DNA of 64,000 bases from an uncultured Faecalicatena sp. (GTDB taxonomy: Bacteria > Bacillota > Clostridia > Lachnospirales > Lachnospiraceae), in the NCBI GenBank assembly GCA_902489075.1, contig CABTYO010000004.1, forward strand, positions 75,487 to 139,486, read 5' to 3'. Of this stretch, positions 33,618 to 41,879 are shown one piece after another. The notes under the pieces are model-generated. The model had not been told where the DNA came from, searched no databases, and was given only the letters and a program-made list of their open reading frames with translations. Both the position numbers and the translations under genes were made by a program. The first letter of the stretch is position 1. Every line of letters starts with the position of its first letter.

Positions 33618-34586
33618 TTACCTCAAATCCAGATATCGTATTTCATCTTCACTCAGCACAATATGCAGTGCCTCAATATTCTCCCTCATCCGTTCTGCAC
33701 TGGAAGTGCTGACCACCGCAAATGTATTCAGCTTCTGTCGGTAGATCCATGCCATCGCGATCTGCGGTACACTGGCTCCTTTTTCCCTGGCCAGCTCCTC
33801 ACATCGTCTGAGACGTTCAAAATTCTCCGGATATGCGTACCCTTTCATTGACGGTTCATCCAGAATATCTCCTGCATGTTCCACATCACTGCTCTTCACC
33901 CGCCCTGAAAACAGACCGCGCCCCAGGCTGGAATAGGCGATTACAGGCATTTGATTCTTCCGATACCACTCTCTCGCTTCTTCATTTGCAGGACCTGATA
34001 TGGTTATGCATCCGCCGCCCCATGGATCTTCTACCTGATCCGCCAGACCAAAGTTCGGACTGGATACGGTGAATGGAATCAGGTTATGCTGATACGCGTA
34101 TTCATTTGCCTGCTCTATCCGCTCGTGGGTCCAGTTGGAGCCGCCGAAAGCACCAATCTTCCCTTCTTCATGCATGGCGTTGAAAATCTCTACTGCCACA
34201 CCGGCATTGATGTCGGGATCATCCCTGTGAAGGAGATAGATATCAATATAATCTGTGCGAAGTGCCTCTGTTGATTCCTGAAAGTCTTTCCGAATTTCAG
34301 CTTCATTGATCCGCTTTTCTCCGGATGGAGCTGGATGTCCACACTTGGAAAGGAGTACTACATTTTCCCTTAATCCACTGGCTTCAAGCCACTTACCAAC
34401 AGATTTCTCCGCCTGCATATAGCCGCGGGCCATGTCAAACGTATTTACGCCCATTGCATAGACGGCATCCAGCAGGGCAGAATCACCTTTTCCTCCCATG
34501 AACGGCGGGATTGCTGTGCCGTATATAATTCTGGAGACCGGATTTTTTACATATGGAATCTCAACATATTCTAATTTGCTGCTCAT
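33618..34586 (-). CDS. Aldo/keto reductase
   Basis: The 322-residue (alpha/beta)8 oxidoreductase has catalytic Asp and Tyr in FDMARGYMQAEK, Lys in LLSKCGHP, and His in DIYLLHRDDPD, with NADPH-binding residues near the C-terminus (STSSAERMRENIEAL). ATG 34586 (MSSKLEYVEIP) is chosen because AGGAGG precedes it; the longer frame to 34643 lacks a site. It is a monocistronic gene. The physiological substrate cannot be deduced. Confidence 0.9.
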   Translation of the reverse strand: MSSKLEYVEIPYVKNPVSRIIYGTAIPPFMGGKGDSALLDAVYAMGVNTFDMARGYMQAEKSVGKWLEASGLRENVVLLSKCGHPAPSGEKRINEAEIRKDFQESTEALRTDYIDIYLLHRDDPDINAGVAVEIFNAMHEEGKIGAFGGSNWTHERIEQANEYAYQHNLIPFTVSSPNFGLADQVEDPWGGGCITISGPANEEAREWYRKNQMPVIAYSSLGRGLFSGRVKSSDVEHAGDILDEPSMKGYAYPENFERLRRCEELAREKGASVPQIAMAWIYRQKLNTFAVVSTSSAERMRENIEALHIVLSEDEIRYLDLR

Positions 34587-34737
34587 ACTTTTCCTCCTGA
34601 TTCGTTTTTGGATATATGGATCATTTGCGTGCATACTATCCAATTAATAAACCTGTAAATAATAACTGTTTTTATTATACTCACATATTGCACTTCTCTC
34701 AATCATTAATAAGGGATAACAATATTTCGATATTCCA

Positions 34738-35076
34738 TCACTCGTCATCTCGCTTTCCACGATTCCTCAGGCTGCGTGCTGCCTCTTGCTCTATTGCCAT
34801 ATTTTTAAACATGTCTAATATAAGCAGAATTCCTGCCTGCAGCCCAATTTCTGCATGAACACTTGCACTCACGCTTTCTATCTCACCAGCTAAATCTAAC
34901 AGATTATGCTGTACTTTTTCATCACACTGCTTAATGATTTTTTCAAATTTGTAATAGGTATCATCCATTCTTTCTTTATAATTCCTTTCATCTTTATCTA
35001 ATAAGCTTCCATACAAGAGATAATCAGTTACTCCTTTAACTGTTGCTCGTTTAAAAATATCTTCTGTAGTATCCAT
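34738..35076 (-). CDS. Hypothetical helical protein (DUF6809-like appearance)
   Basis: A 112-residue soluble, highly charged, probably all-helical protein. It starts at MDTTEDIFKRATVKGV behind AAGGGAG. A hydrophobic helix, AEIGLQAGILLILDMF, near residue 80 resembles a conserved helix of small Clostridia proteins that I associate, without certainty, with DUF6809. It has a consensus promoter and is divergent from two small HTH genes, so all three may form one control unit. Function unknown. Confidence 0.7.
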   Translation of the reverse strand: MDTTEDIFKRATVKGVTDYLLYGSLLDKDERNYKERMDDTYYKFEKIIKQCDEKVQHNLLDLAGEIESVSASVHAEIGLQAGILLILDMFKNMAIEQEAARSLRNRGKRDDE

Positions 35077-35120
35077 GGTCTTCTCCCTTCTTAACTTCTG
35101 CATGAATTTTTGCACACATG

Positions 35121-35162
35121 ATTATACTCGGATTTTCGTACATTTTCAATATTCGAGTATAA
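35121..35162. promoter_or_regulatory. Divergent promoter region with inverted repeat over both -10 boxes
   Basis: Leftward promoter: TTGAAA (35144-35149), 17 bp, TATAAT (35121-35126, minus strand). Rightward: a TATAAC -10 at 35158-35163 with a poor -35. The inverted repeat TTATACTCG (35122-35130) / CGAGTATAA (35154-35162) covers both -10 boxes and is a good candidate operator for the adjacent HTH protein. Confidence 0.7.
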
Positions 35163-35211
35163 CTTTACAATGAATAGAAGATATTAAAAACAAGTGAGGA
35201 GGAGTTCTTGG

Positions 35212-35409
35212 ATGATTAACTATAAACCATTATTTGAGACAATGTCCAAAAAAGGAATCTCTTCCTATGCTCTTTTTAAAATGGGATTCTCAAAGGCTAC
35301 ATACCATTCTATCCTAAAGGGTAACAGCGTCAGTACCAATACAATCGATCAATTATGTAGATTGCTTAAGTGTTCAGTATCTGAAATTATTGAATACACA
35401 GATGACTGA
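35212..35409 (+). CDS. Small Cro/CI-type HTH protein, first of a tandem pair
   Basis: A 65-residue single-domain helix-turn-helix protein (MINYKPLFETMSKKGISSY, FKMGFSKATYHSILKGNSV, IDQLCRLLKCSVSEIIEY). ATG 35212 follows GAGGAGG. It is nearly all HTH, like the XRE-type regulators of toxin-antitoxin modules and integrative elements. It is divergent from the 112-residue gene and followed at 35491 by a paralogue. It may repress the divergent promoter via the GAGTATAA-containing repeat. Confidence 0.85.
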   Translation: MINYKPLFETMSKKGISSYALFKMGFSKATYHSILKGNSVSTNTIDQLCRLLKCSVSEIIEYTDD

Positions 35410-35490
35410 ACATAAAAGTTCAATAACATTTGTGGTTCTGGTGCATATCCATTATTTGAGTATCCCTATTATAATTATGTGAGGTGTACC

Positions 35491-35718
35491 ATGATCAGTT
35501 ACGAACCACTGTTCCGGACGATGAAGAATAAGAAAATCAGCTCCTATGAGCTTTCAAAAAGGGGATTTCCCCGTTCCACCTATTATGCAATAAAGCGCGG
35601 AGACAGTGTTACCATGAACACAATCAATCAGCTCTGTGCGATTCTTCGCTGCCGCGCATCAGATGTTATGGAGTATATTGATGATGATTCTGCACAAGGA
35701 AAGGAAGACAAAACCTAA
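35491..35718 (+). CDS. Small Cro/CI-type HTH protein, second of a tandem pair
   Basis: A 75-residue paralogue of the preceding gene, with the same layout (MISYEPLFRTMKNKKISSYELSKRG, RSTYYAIKRGDSVTMNTINQLCAILRC) and an acidic tail DDDSAQGKEDKT. ATG 35491 has GAGGTG upstream. The 80-bp gap to the first copy has its own TATAAT (near 35470) and a TTGAGTAT half-site like that in the divergent promoter, so it may be separately controlled. Confidence 0.85.
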   Translation: MISYEPLFRTMKNKKISSYELSKRGFPRSTYYAIKRGDSVTMNTINQLCAILRCRASDVMEYIDDDSAQGKEDKT

Positions 35719-35737
35719 AGAAACAGGTTTATTTTTT

Positions 35738-36697
35738 TCATCGTGTAACCTCAATCCTTCCATTCTTTGTTTCCAGTTCGATCCGGACTGACGGCTTTTT
35801 CCCAATCACGCCACAGGCTTCCCCATCCTCTATACTGATTTCGTCAGAAAATGATGTCTTTATAGAGCCATTTTTTGTAACAGCATGAAAATCGAATTCC
35901 AGCGCTTTTGGGATTTTCAGCAGGATATCATCGTTTTTATTATACAGAGACAGATTTCCCTCAACCCTTTTATAAGCCACATCCAGTTTACCAGAATTCC
36001 CGGCCTTGTAATTTCCTGAACCGATTGCAGATTCTACTGTAAGATTCCCGCTCGTAGAGGTGTACACGGTATTTCCCCTCAATTCATCTACTGTAATTGC
36101 CCCGCTTGTGCTATCCAGACGAATTTTATCCGCCTCAATTTTTCCCAGTTCCATGGTCCCACTGGTCGTTGAAAGATACACATTCCGGGCTTCAGCCTTT
36201 TTCAACTGGAGTATGCCTGATGTAGTCCCAATCCGAAGCTTTGCCAGATCCAGCTCAACTGCTGACAGATCCAGATTGCCGTTTGTAGTCGTAAGCGTAA
36301 GATCATTCCTATAAGAAGCCGGAAGTTCTATCTCCACATAGCGAAGGAATCCATCTTTGAAAAATGGTTTTCCACCCTCGCTGATATGAACTTTACCGCT
36401 GTGCTGCTCGACATTTGCATGATAACGTTTTTGATCCTCTGTCATATACTCTCTTATCTTGATTTCATCGCCGCTGCTCTTAAGAAATGTGAGATTTTCC
36501 TCGTCATAGGAAATTGTCATCTCGGAAACTTCTGGCGCAGAAAATGTAAGTTCATTCACCATCTGTGCCGACTCCGTGTGAGAACAGCCTGTCAAAAATA
36601 CCGCCGTCATAGATACTTCCAACAATGATATCACTGCCAGAAATATTCCTTTCAAAACATTGATTGAGTGTAAAATGATTTTTTTCTGCATCTGCAT
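35738..36697 (-). CDS. DUF4097-type beta-repeat lipoprotein
   Basis: The 319-residue protein has an N-terminal hydrophobic segment ending in a lipobox-like FLTGC (about residue 38). A right-handed beta-repeat region follows with repeated TTxG and TSG turns (TTNGNLDLS, TTSGILQL, TTSGTMELG, STSGAITV, TSTSGNLTV), the DUF4097 pattern. These proteins are exported and often paired with sensors or DUF1700-type regulators; the role is unknown. Its promoter region carries a near-copy of the TetR operator found upstream of the adjacent regulator gene. Confidence 0.82.
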   Translation of the reverse strand: MQMQKKIILHSINVLKGIFLAVISLLEVSMTAVFLTGCSHTESAQMVNELTFSAPEVSEMTISYDEENLTFLKSSGDEIKIREYMTEDQKRYHANVEQHSGKVHISEGGKPFFKDGFLRYVEIELPASYRNDLTLTTTNGNLDLSAVELDLAKLRIGTTSGILQLKKAEARNVYLSTTSGTMELGKIEADKIRLDSTSGAITVDELRGNTVYTSTSGNLTVESAIGSGNYKAGNSGKLDVAYKRVEGNLSLYNKNDDILLKIPKALEFDFHAVTKNGSIKTSFSDEISIEDGEACGVIGKKPSVRIELETKNGRIEVTR

Positions 36698-36713
36698 ACC
36701 TCCTGGCTTTTAT

Positions 36714-36736
36714 TATGAATGAATAGTTCATTCATA
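36714..36736. promoter_or_regulatory. TetR-type operator before the DUF4097 gene
   Basis: A perfect inverted repeat: TATGAATGAA, 3-nt centre, TTCATTCATA. The same half-site ATGAATGA occurs in the TetR gene's own promoter (37552-37568). Confidence 0.75.
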
Positions 36737-36814
36737 TTCTTAGTAAAAATTAGAGGGCCGAAATCATGCGCCCTGCTAATCTACGATACACTATCGAACT
36801 GTTTATACACTTTT

Positions 36815-37477
36815 CTACTTCTTATATGCTGATATAATATTATCCATGCAGACTGCCCTGGCCGCCTCCCTTGGAATATTGCATGTCTCAAAAGACGTAT
36901 ATCTCATATCCATTGCCCACCACGACAAGATCTCAACAATCAATACTGTAGTCAGGTCCGGCTGTTCAAGCTTACGTATCACACCTTTTTCCATAAAACG
37001 CTCAATATACCGGGTCATTGTATCCAAAAATCTTTTGCGGTAAGCCTTATATCTATCGGCCAGCTGTGGAAAGTCAAACTGATTCTTTTCGATAAAAAGA
37101 CATCCCACAGCATACTTATCCAGCATATCGAAGGCATCCTGAATCAGCTTTTCAAAGCTATAATGATTCCCCGCCTCATCCAGATTCTTTTCAAAATCAG
37201 ACGCTGACTTTTCAAATAGATCCATAATCTCCTGTTCCACATCCTGAAATAAAGTATCCTTAATCGGTCTCTCAAAATCCTGCTCTAAAAAAGCAGGATC
37301 AATTGTACTTTTCAGCACAAAATGCATGATTTCCTTTTTCCCGACAAAGTTTAGATAAATTGTTCCCACAGATACTCCAACTGCTTTTGCAATATGGCTG
37401 ATCTGCGTCTTCGCATAGCCCTGCTGTAAAAATAAAACTGTTGCAGCATCCGTAATTGCCTTGATACGGTCATTCAT
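36815..37477 (-). CDS. TetR-family transcriptional regulator
   Basis: A 220-residue regulator with an N-terminal TetR helix-turn-helix (ATVLFLQQGYAKTQISHIAKAVGVSVGTIYLNFVGKKEI, about residues 10-48) and a divergent all-helical ligand domain. ATG 37477 has AAGGAGGCGG upstream; the frame open to 37564 is not used. Matching operators on its own promoter and before the DUF4097 gene downstream indicate that it controls both. The effector is unknown. Confidence 0.9.
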   Translation of the reverse strand: MNDRIKAITDAATVLFLQQGYAKTQISHIAKAVGVSVGTIYLNFVGKKEIMHFVLKSTIDPAFLEQDFERPIKDTLFQDVEQEIMDLFEKSASDFEKNLDEAGNHYSFEKLIQDAFDMLDKYAVGCLFIEKNQFDFPQLADRYKAYRKRFLDTMTRYIERFMEKGVIRKLEQPDLTTVLIVEILSWWAMDMRYTSFETCNIPREAARAVCMDNIISAYKK

Positions 37478-37551
37478 ATTTCCGCCTCCTTCTTCTGGTA
37501 CGACGCAGTCTAAATACATTCCCGTCGGTTTGTTTCGTTTACACCTCAAGC

Positions 37552-37601
37552 ATGAATGAATCATTCATTTATATACTATTCTCTTTTTCTGAAAAAGTCA
37601 A
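37552..37601 (-). promoter_or_regulatory. TetR gene promoter and autoregulatory operator
   Basis: On the minus strand TTGACT (37596-37601), 17 bp, TAGTAT (37573-37578). Just downstream lies ATGAATGAATCATTCAT (37552-37568), a perfect odd palindrome sharing its half-site with the DUF4097 operator. Confidence 0.75.
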
Positions 37602-37603
37602 TA

Positions 37604-37665
37604 AAAATCCCGGGACTGATATAGATAAACCTGCATTGCTCATCCATTCATTCCCGGGACATTTT
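37604..37665 (-). terminator. Probable terminator of the small-protein operon
   Basis: Two TCCCGGGA segments (37609-37616 and 37652-37659) can pair across about 35 nt; read on the minus strand the second arm is followed by TTTTTATT. It lies just past the stop codon at 37679. The long loop lowers confidence. Confidence 0.5.
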
Positions 37666-37678
37666 CGTCCGCGCATTT

Positions 37679-38029
37679 TCACTTTTCCTTATCATCCGCT
37701 CTACGCAGGAATTCCACGAAGGCAAACAGAATTGAGATAACTGTTAGTACAGATACAATAAGTTCCGCCATATTATCGGCATATTCAGCCTGTCCCGGAT
37801 CTACGATACCCAGAACGAGAAAGTAACTGCACCACAATAATCCCATGGCAAGCAGAAAGAAAGTAATATACTTCAATACCCCTGCTGCCTGCGCTATCAG
37901 CTTCTTTGTGTAACGGATCTCGCTTTCCGTATAGGATTTCCTCCGTATCACACTTTTAAAGCCCCCCAGCAGAAAGCCGATAATAATTCCAAAAGAAAGT
38001 CCCCTGCAGATTTCAAAAAACAGCACCAT
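37679..38029 (-). CDS. Small membrane protein of unknown function
   Basis: A 116-residue protein with probably three hydrophobic segments (GLSFGIIIGFLLGG, ITFFLLAMGLLWCSYFLV, LIVSVLTVISILFAFV) and a basic loop RRKSYTESEIRYTKK. I do not recognise the family. It follows the DUF4177-like gene with a two-base gap on the same strand, so the two are co-transcribed. Confidence 0.7.
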   Translation of the reverse strand: MVLFFEICRGLSFGIIIGFLLGGFKSVIRRKSYTESEIRYTKKLIAQAAGVLKYITFFLLAMGLLWCSYFLVLGIVDPGQAEYADNMAELIVSVLTVISILFAFVEFLRRADDKEK

Positions 38030-38031
38030 AA

Positions 38032-38223
38032 TTACTCATCCTTCTCGAAGACCAGATCCATCTTCCTGATACATCCATTGACACTGCTCTCTGTCGGGAC
38101 CATCCCCACATACCGGTAACCTTCACTGGCATATTTGTCAATAATCTCACGGTGCTCTGAGACTGTGGCCATGACCATATCCTTCATCTGGTAAGTAACA
38201 CTTACATATTCGTATCTCTTCAT
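38032..38223 (-). CDS. DUF4177-like small protein
   Basis: The 63-residue soluble protein starts MKRYEYVSVTYQMKD and contains the IDKYASEGYRYVGMVP pattern of the DUF4177 family, an aromatic-rich single-domain fold of unknown function that is widespread in Firmicutes. It is translated just ahead of the small membrane protein. Confidence 0.75.
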   Translation of the reverse strand: MKRYEYVSVTYQMKDMVMATVSEHREIIDKYASEGYRYVGMVPTESSVNGCIRKMDLVFEKDE

Positions 38224-38367
38224 CTTACTGTTCTCCCTTCGGATTTCATTATAAGGAGATTATACTACCCTTTTGCACCTTCCACAAGACAAACAGCAGA
38301 TTACCTCCGTCTGTTGTTTTCTTTATGGTCCAAATAACCTTTAAATGTAATTTTTTACCTTATCTTT

Positions 38368-38547
38368 TTATTTTTCCACCTTATCCCATCTCGTGGTGCT
38401 CTCTTTTCCCTTATCCATCAGCCTGCCAATCTCCCCAAGAAGCTCTAGCTCACTCTGAAACATAACCGTCCCATGCTCTGTAATCAGAGCCCCCTGCCAC
38501 GTACTGTTCTTCTTCGATATAATATTAATCTGAAAAGTCTGTTCCAT
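38368..38547 (-). CDS. Small protein of unknown function
   Basis: A 59-residue protein beginning MEQTFQINIISKKNSTWQG behind GAGGAGGGAG (ATG 38547). The sequence STWQGALITEHGTVMFQSELELLGEIGRLMDKG looks like a real small domain: a beta hairpin with a conserved Trp followed by a helix. I cannot name the family. It is on the same strand as the following DUF4177-like gene, 145 bp away. Confidence 0.65.
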   Translation of the reverse strand: MEQTFQINIISKKNSTWQGALITEHGTVMFQSELELLGEIGRLMDKGKESTTRWDKVEK

Positions 38548-38690
38548 GGACTCCCTCCTCTCTATGCATATCCGGCCGTAGATGACTGACCTCAGTTCTT
38601 GTTTCCAGACACCGTTCAACTGCTCTCTTTATCTAGTTTACGTTGTACTAATTTTAACTTATAGAATCAAAAGGCAATTTTCAATAAATT

Positions 38691-38753
38691 GGCGTTAAAC
38701 AGCAGATTTTGGCGTCAAATTTTGTTGTCGCTGTGTATTTTCTCCTGTAAAAT
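38691..38753 (+). promoter_or_regulatory. Promoter of the two-component operon with LytTR-type direct repeats
   Basis: Promoter TTGTCG (38725-38730), 17 bp, TAAAAT (38748-38753). Two direct repeats, GGCGTTAAAC (38691-38700) and GGCGTCAAAT (38711-38720), lie immediately upstream exactly 20 bp apart, the geometry expected for a dimer of LytTR domains. Confidence 0.7.
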
Positions 38754-38799
38754 AGTACGCAGGGGACTTAAGTTTTCATAAGGAAGGAGGGCTTCTTCG

Positions 38800-39525
38800 T
38801 TGAAAGCCGCTGTGATAGATGATCTTGCCGCATGCCGGGAAGATATCAGCAATCTTTTATGCCGTTACATACACGAGAATTACGCCGGAGAAACACCTGT
38901 TATCGAAGAATTTGCAAGTGGAGAGGAATTTCTGGGCAGTTTTGTACCGGAGGCTTATGACCTGATCTTCCTCGATCAGTATATGACCGGGCTTTCCGGA
39001 ATAGACACTGCACATAAGATCAGAGAAAAGGATGGTCTCACGGCTATTATCTTTGTAACCACCAGCCGGGATCACGCCATAGACAGCTTTGGTGTGCGGG
39101 CCTGCGGATATCTGGTAAAGCCCTATGGATATGAAAATTTTAAACAGACGATGGACCTCTGCGGCATGGAGAAGATACGGAACGCCCGCTTTATCCAGAT
39201 GGGAGATGAAAGAATCCTGCTGCGCGATATTCTCTGGTGCAATCAAAGTGACCATTATGTCCAGATTCACACACAGAACCGGCAGGTACTCAGATACCGG
39301 CTCCCCTTTAAAGTATTCGCGGAACGTCTCAGACCCTATCCGCAGTTCCTTGTCTGCTGCAAAGGATGCATTGTCAACCTGGAACGTGTGGAGCAGGTAG
39401 ATGAACTGTATTTTATCCTGGACACCGGGGAAATGGTCCCGTTCGCCCAGCGTGACAGACGGAAGATGGAAACGAGGTTCTATGACTATTTGTTTCAACG
39501 TGAAAGAGAGGTGGAACTGTTATGA
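38800..39525 (+). CDS. LytTR-family response regulator
   Basis: The 241-residue protein has a receiver domain (1-125) with acidic pocket IDD near the start, phospho-acceptor Asp59 in LIFLDQYM and Lys in YLVKPYG, then a LytTR DNA-binding domain (about 135-235; RILLRDILWCNQSDHYVQIHT, FLVCCKGCIVNLERVEQVDELYF). The start codon is TTG 38800 with a strong AAGGAGGG site. The gene overlaps its histidine kinase by 4 bp. Direct repeats in front of its promoter suggest autoregulation. LytTR systems often respond to peptides, but no peptide precursor gene is seen next to it. Confidence 0.92.
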   Translation: MKAAVIDDLAACREDISNLLCRYIHENYAGETPVIEEFASGEEFLGSFVPEAYDLIFLDQYMTGLSGIDTAHKIREKDGLTAIIFVTTSRDHAIDSFGVRACGYLVKPYGYENFKQTMDLCGMEKIRNARFIQMGDERILLRDILWCNQSDHYVQIHTQNRQVLRYRLPFKVFAERLRPYPQFLVCCKGCIVNLERVEQVDELYFILDTGEMVPFAQRDRRKMETRFYDYLFQREREVELL

Positions 39526-40871
39526 ATACAATCGATACCCTGATGGTGCTTTTGTTTCCCTTTCTGGATTCCCTGCCTTTTGCCCTGCCCAGGTACTGGC
39601 TCTTTAAGGACAGACTGCGGATTCCTTTTAAGTATATTGTGGGACTACAGCTCGTCCTTGCGGCAGTCTACAGCGCTGCCTTTTATTATATTAATCTGGG
39701 AGGCTATGCGGCAGCGGCACAGTGGACGACACTCATGCGCTACTGTTTCCTGCTCATCTATCTGGCACTGGCATTTCTGCTGATACGTGACAGTATTCCG
39801 AAGCTTCTGTTTACCTGGCTTCTCATCCTTGCCTGGCAGTTCTTTGTCCTAGGCAATGCAAATTACATTGAAAGCCGGTTCTTCTGGGATTTTTCGGACC
39901 TTCATCCTTATCTGGTGTACAATATTGCCCGCATTGGAATCTACCTGGTTACCTGCCCGTTTCTGCTCCACTTTTTCTTCCACACAGTAGCGGACGCATT
40001 AAAGATCAATGACCGGGACATCTGGCGGTACTTCTGGGTTATTCCGCTTTTCTCCACCCTGTTCGGCATGCTCTACTGCACCACAGAGGATGTGTATGCC
40101 TATGCTTCCTTACAATTTCTGGTCTCCCGGTATTTCATGCTTTTCGGCGCCTGCTATGTATCCTATGTGGCACTGAGGGTGCTTCAGACATCCAGCCGGC
40201 GGGCACAGCTGGAGGAGGCGTTAAAGTACGCGGATAAGAATCTTCTTGCACAAAAGAAGCAGTATGACAGCCTTGCCGCCCATATGGACGAGATGAAGAA
40301 GGCCCGCCATGACCTGCGCCAGCACCTCGCAGTCATGCAGTCCTATCTGGACAAAGATGACAAGGCGGGGCTTCGGGAATACATTGATATCTATAAGAAT
40401 GAACTTCCTCCTGATACGCTGGAACTCTACTGCCGCAATGATGTGGTAAATGCCGTCGTCTGCTATTATGCGGCACAGGCCCGGGACCATAAGATCCGGT
40501 TCGATGCCAGGGTGGATTACCCAAAAGACTGTCAAGTATCGGCTACCGATATCACGGTACTGTTGGGAAATCTACTTGAAAACGCACTGGAAGCCTGTAT
40601 CCGTGAGACCGGGGAGTTAAAATACATCAAGCTCAGGGTAAAGCAGCGCGGAAGTGCCGCGCTTCTAATTCTGGTGGATAATCCCTGCAGCCATCCTGTC
40701 AGGTTCGACGGCCAGATTCCGCTGTCCTCCAAACGGAAAGGGGCAGGGATCGGGGTTTCCTCCGTTCAGGAAATTGCCGCCAGATATGACGGTGAAACCA
40801 GATTTGAACAGCGGGATAACGTGTTCTGCGCTTCCATATTTTTAAAGCCTAAACCCGGTCCGGAAATTTGA
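39522..40871 (+). CDS. AgrC-like GHKL sensor histidine kinase
   Basis: A 449-residue kinase with about six N-terminal transmembrane helices (1-225), a coiled linker, the phospho-acceptor His in KKARHDLRQHLAVMQSYL (about 270), and a GHKL ATPase domain with N-box LLGNLLENALEAC and a G-rich KRKGAGIGVSSVQEIA near the end. It is the partner of the LytTR regulator with which it overlaps by 4 bp. The membrane-embedded sensor resembles AgrC-type peptide receptors. The signal is unknown. Confidence 0.92.
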   Translation: MNTIDTLMVLLFPFLDSLPFALPRYWLFKDRLRIPFKYIVGLQLVLAAVYSAAFYYINLGGYAAAAQWTTLMRYCFLLIYLALAFLLIRDSIPKLLFTWLLILAWQFFVLGNANYIESRFFWDFSDLHPYLVYNIARIGIYLVTCPFLLHFFFHTVADALKINDRDIWRYFWVIPLFSTLFGMLYCTTEDVYAYASLQFLVSRYFMLFGACYVSYVALRVLQTSSRRAQLEEALKYADKNLLAQKKQYDSLAAHMDEMKKARHDLRQHLAVMQSYLDKDDKAGLREYIDIYKNELPPDTLELYCRNDVVNAVVCYYAAQARDHKIRFDARVDYPKDCQVSATDITVLLGNLLENALEACIRETGELKYIKLRVKQRGSAALLILVDNPCSHPVRFDGQIPLSSKRKGAGIGVSSVQEIAARYDGETRFEQRDNVFCASIFLKPKPGPEI

Positions 40872-40890
40872 TTTCATACTCATACTCATT

Positions 40891-40945
40891 AAAATGCCCC
40901 GTAAACAGGGATACCGCATGGTATCTGCTGTTTACGGGACATTTT
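40891..40945. terminator. Bidirectional terminator between convergent genes
   Basis: A long imperfect inverted repeat (left arm AAAATGCCCCGTAAACAGG, right arm CTGTTTACGGGACATTTT) with A- and T-rich ends lies between the histidine kinase gene and the convergent EamA transporter gene, suiting both. Confidence 0.85.
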
Positions 40946-40946
40946 G

Positions 40947-41879
40947 TTATGCCGGGGATGGACTTTTTTCCATTTTCCTGTTCTCTGACAAGAACAGCCC
41001 TGCCAGTGTCAGCACTATTCCCGCAATCATTTTCCACGTCAGCGTCTCATGCAGGATGAGTGCTGAGGTGACCGCAGTGATGACCGGAACCATATAGATA
41101 TACACGCTTGTCTTGACAGACCCCAGAACCTTCACCGCAAAGTTCCATGTCACAAAGCAGAGTGCAGATGCGCCGAATCCCAGAAATAAAAGATTCAGGA
41201 CATTTTTCATTTCGGCAAACTGGGATATCTCGATATGGAAATCCATCAGCGCCACCACCGGGATCATGAACAGCAGTCCATAGAAAAAGGTACGCCGGGT
41301 GGTCTGTATGGTGTTGTAGCCCAGTCCGCTTATCTTCTTCGTAATCGTAGAATAAGCCGCCCAGATCATTGCCGCCACAACTGCCAGAAGATCTCCTAAT
41401 GGATTCAGCTGCAGTGAACTCTCGCTGCCGAAGCTAATCAGGAAGATTCCTATTAAAGCAATGAAAAAGCCAATGAAAAATCTTCCCTCCAGCCGTTCTC
41501 CTTTGAGAAACAGACAGGAAAATATCACGGTAAAGAAAGGGGCTATTGAGATGATGACTCCTACATTCGATGCCAGTGTATAAGTGAGGGCTATATTTTC
41601 GAAGAGGTAATATAAAGTCACCCCGCACAAACCTGCGGCAATAAAAAGCCACTCCTGCCGCTTCTCTTTCAGTTTAAGCCTGCGCGGGCAGACGCACCAG
41701 AGTGCAAGATATCCGATCATAAAACGGATGAACAGAATCTCGATCGGTGTAAAAGTTTTCAGAAGCACCTTTGTCGATATGAAGGTCGTGCCCCAGATAA
41801 GTATCGTAATAAACGCGGCAATATGCCCGCTGATTGTTTTATTTTTCATCCCTGTGCCTGTCATTTCCATGCTAGTCAT
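40947..41879 (-). CDS. EamA-family (DMT superfamily) transporter
   Basis: The 310-residue membrane protein has ten predicted helices in two EamA repeats (ILIWGTTFISTKVLL near the start; LLAVVAAMIWAAYSTITKKI in the middle). Such proteins export metabolites, often amino acids. Its ATG overlaps the AraC stop codon (ATGACTAG), with GGGGCAGG upstream; ATG 41849 (MKNKTISGH) is an alternative start. Coupling to the AraC gene suggests the regulator's effector is the exported compound or its precursor. Confidence 0.9.
   Translation of the reverse strand: MTSMEMTGTGMKNKTISGHIAAFITILIWGTTFISTKVLLKTFTPIEILFIRFMIGYLALWCVCPRRLKLKEKRQEWLFIAAGLCGVTLYYLFENIALTYTLASNVGVIISIAPFFTVIFSCLFLKGERLEGRFFIGFFIALIGIFLISFGSESSLQLNPLGDLLAVVAAMIWAAYSTITKKISGLGYNTIQTTRRTFFYGLLFMIPVVALMDFHIEISQFAEMKNVLNLLFLGFGASALCFVTWNFAVKVLGSVKTSVYIYMVPVITAVTSALILHETLTWKMIAGIVLTLAGLFLSENRKMEKSPSPA

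Noticed and set aside
38857..39498. 213-codon minus-strand frame opposite the LytTR regulator
   Set aside because: Antisense shadow of a well-supported regulator with conserved receiver and LytTR motifs.
40868..41097. Small frames across the HK/EamA gap
   Set aside because: They read through the bidirectional terminator stem and the antisense of the EamA C-terminus.
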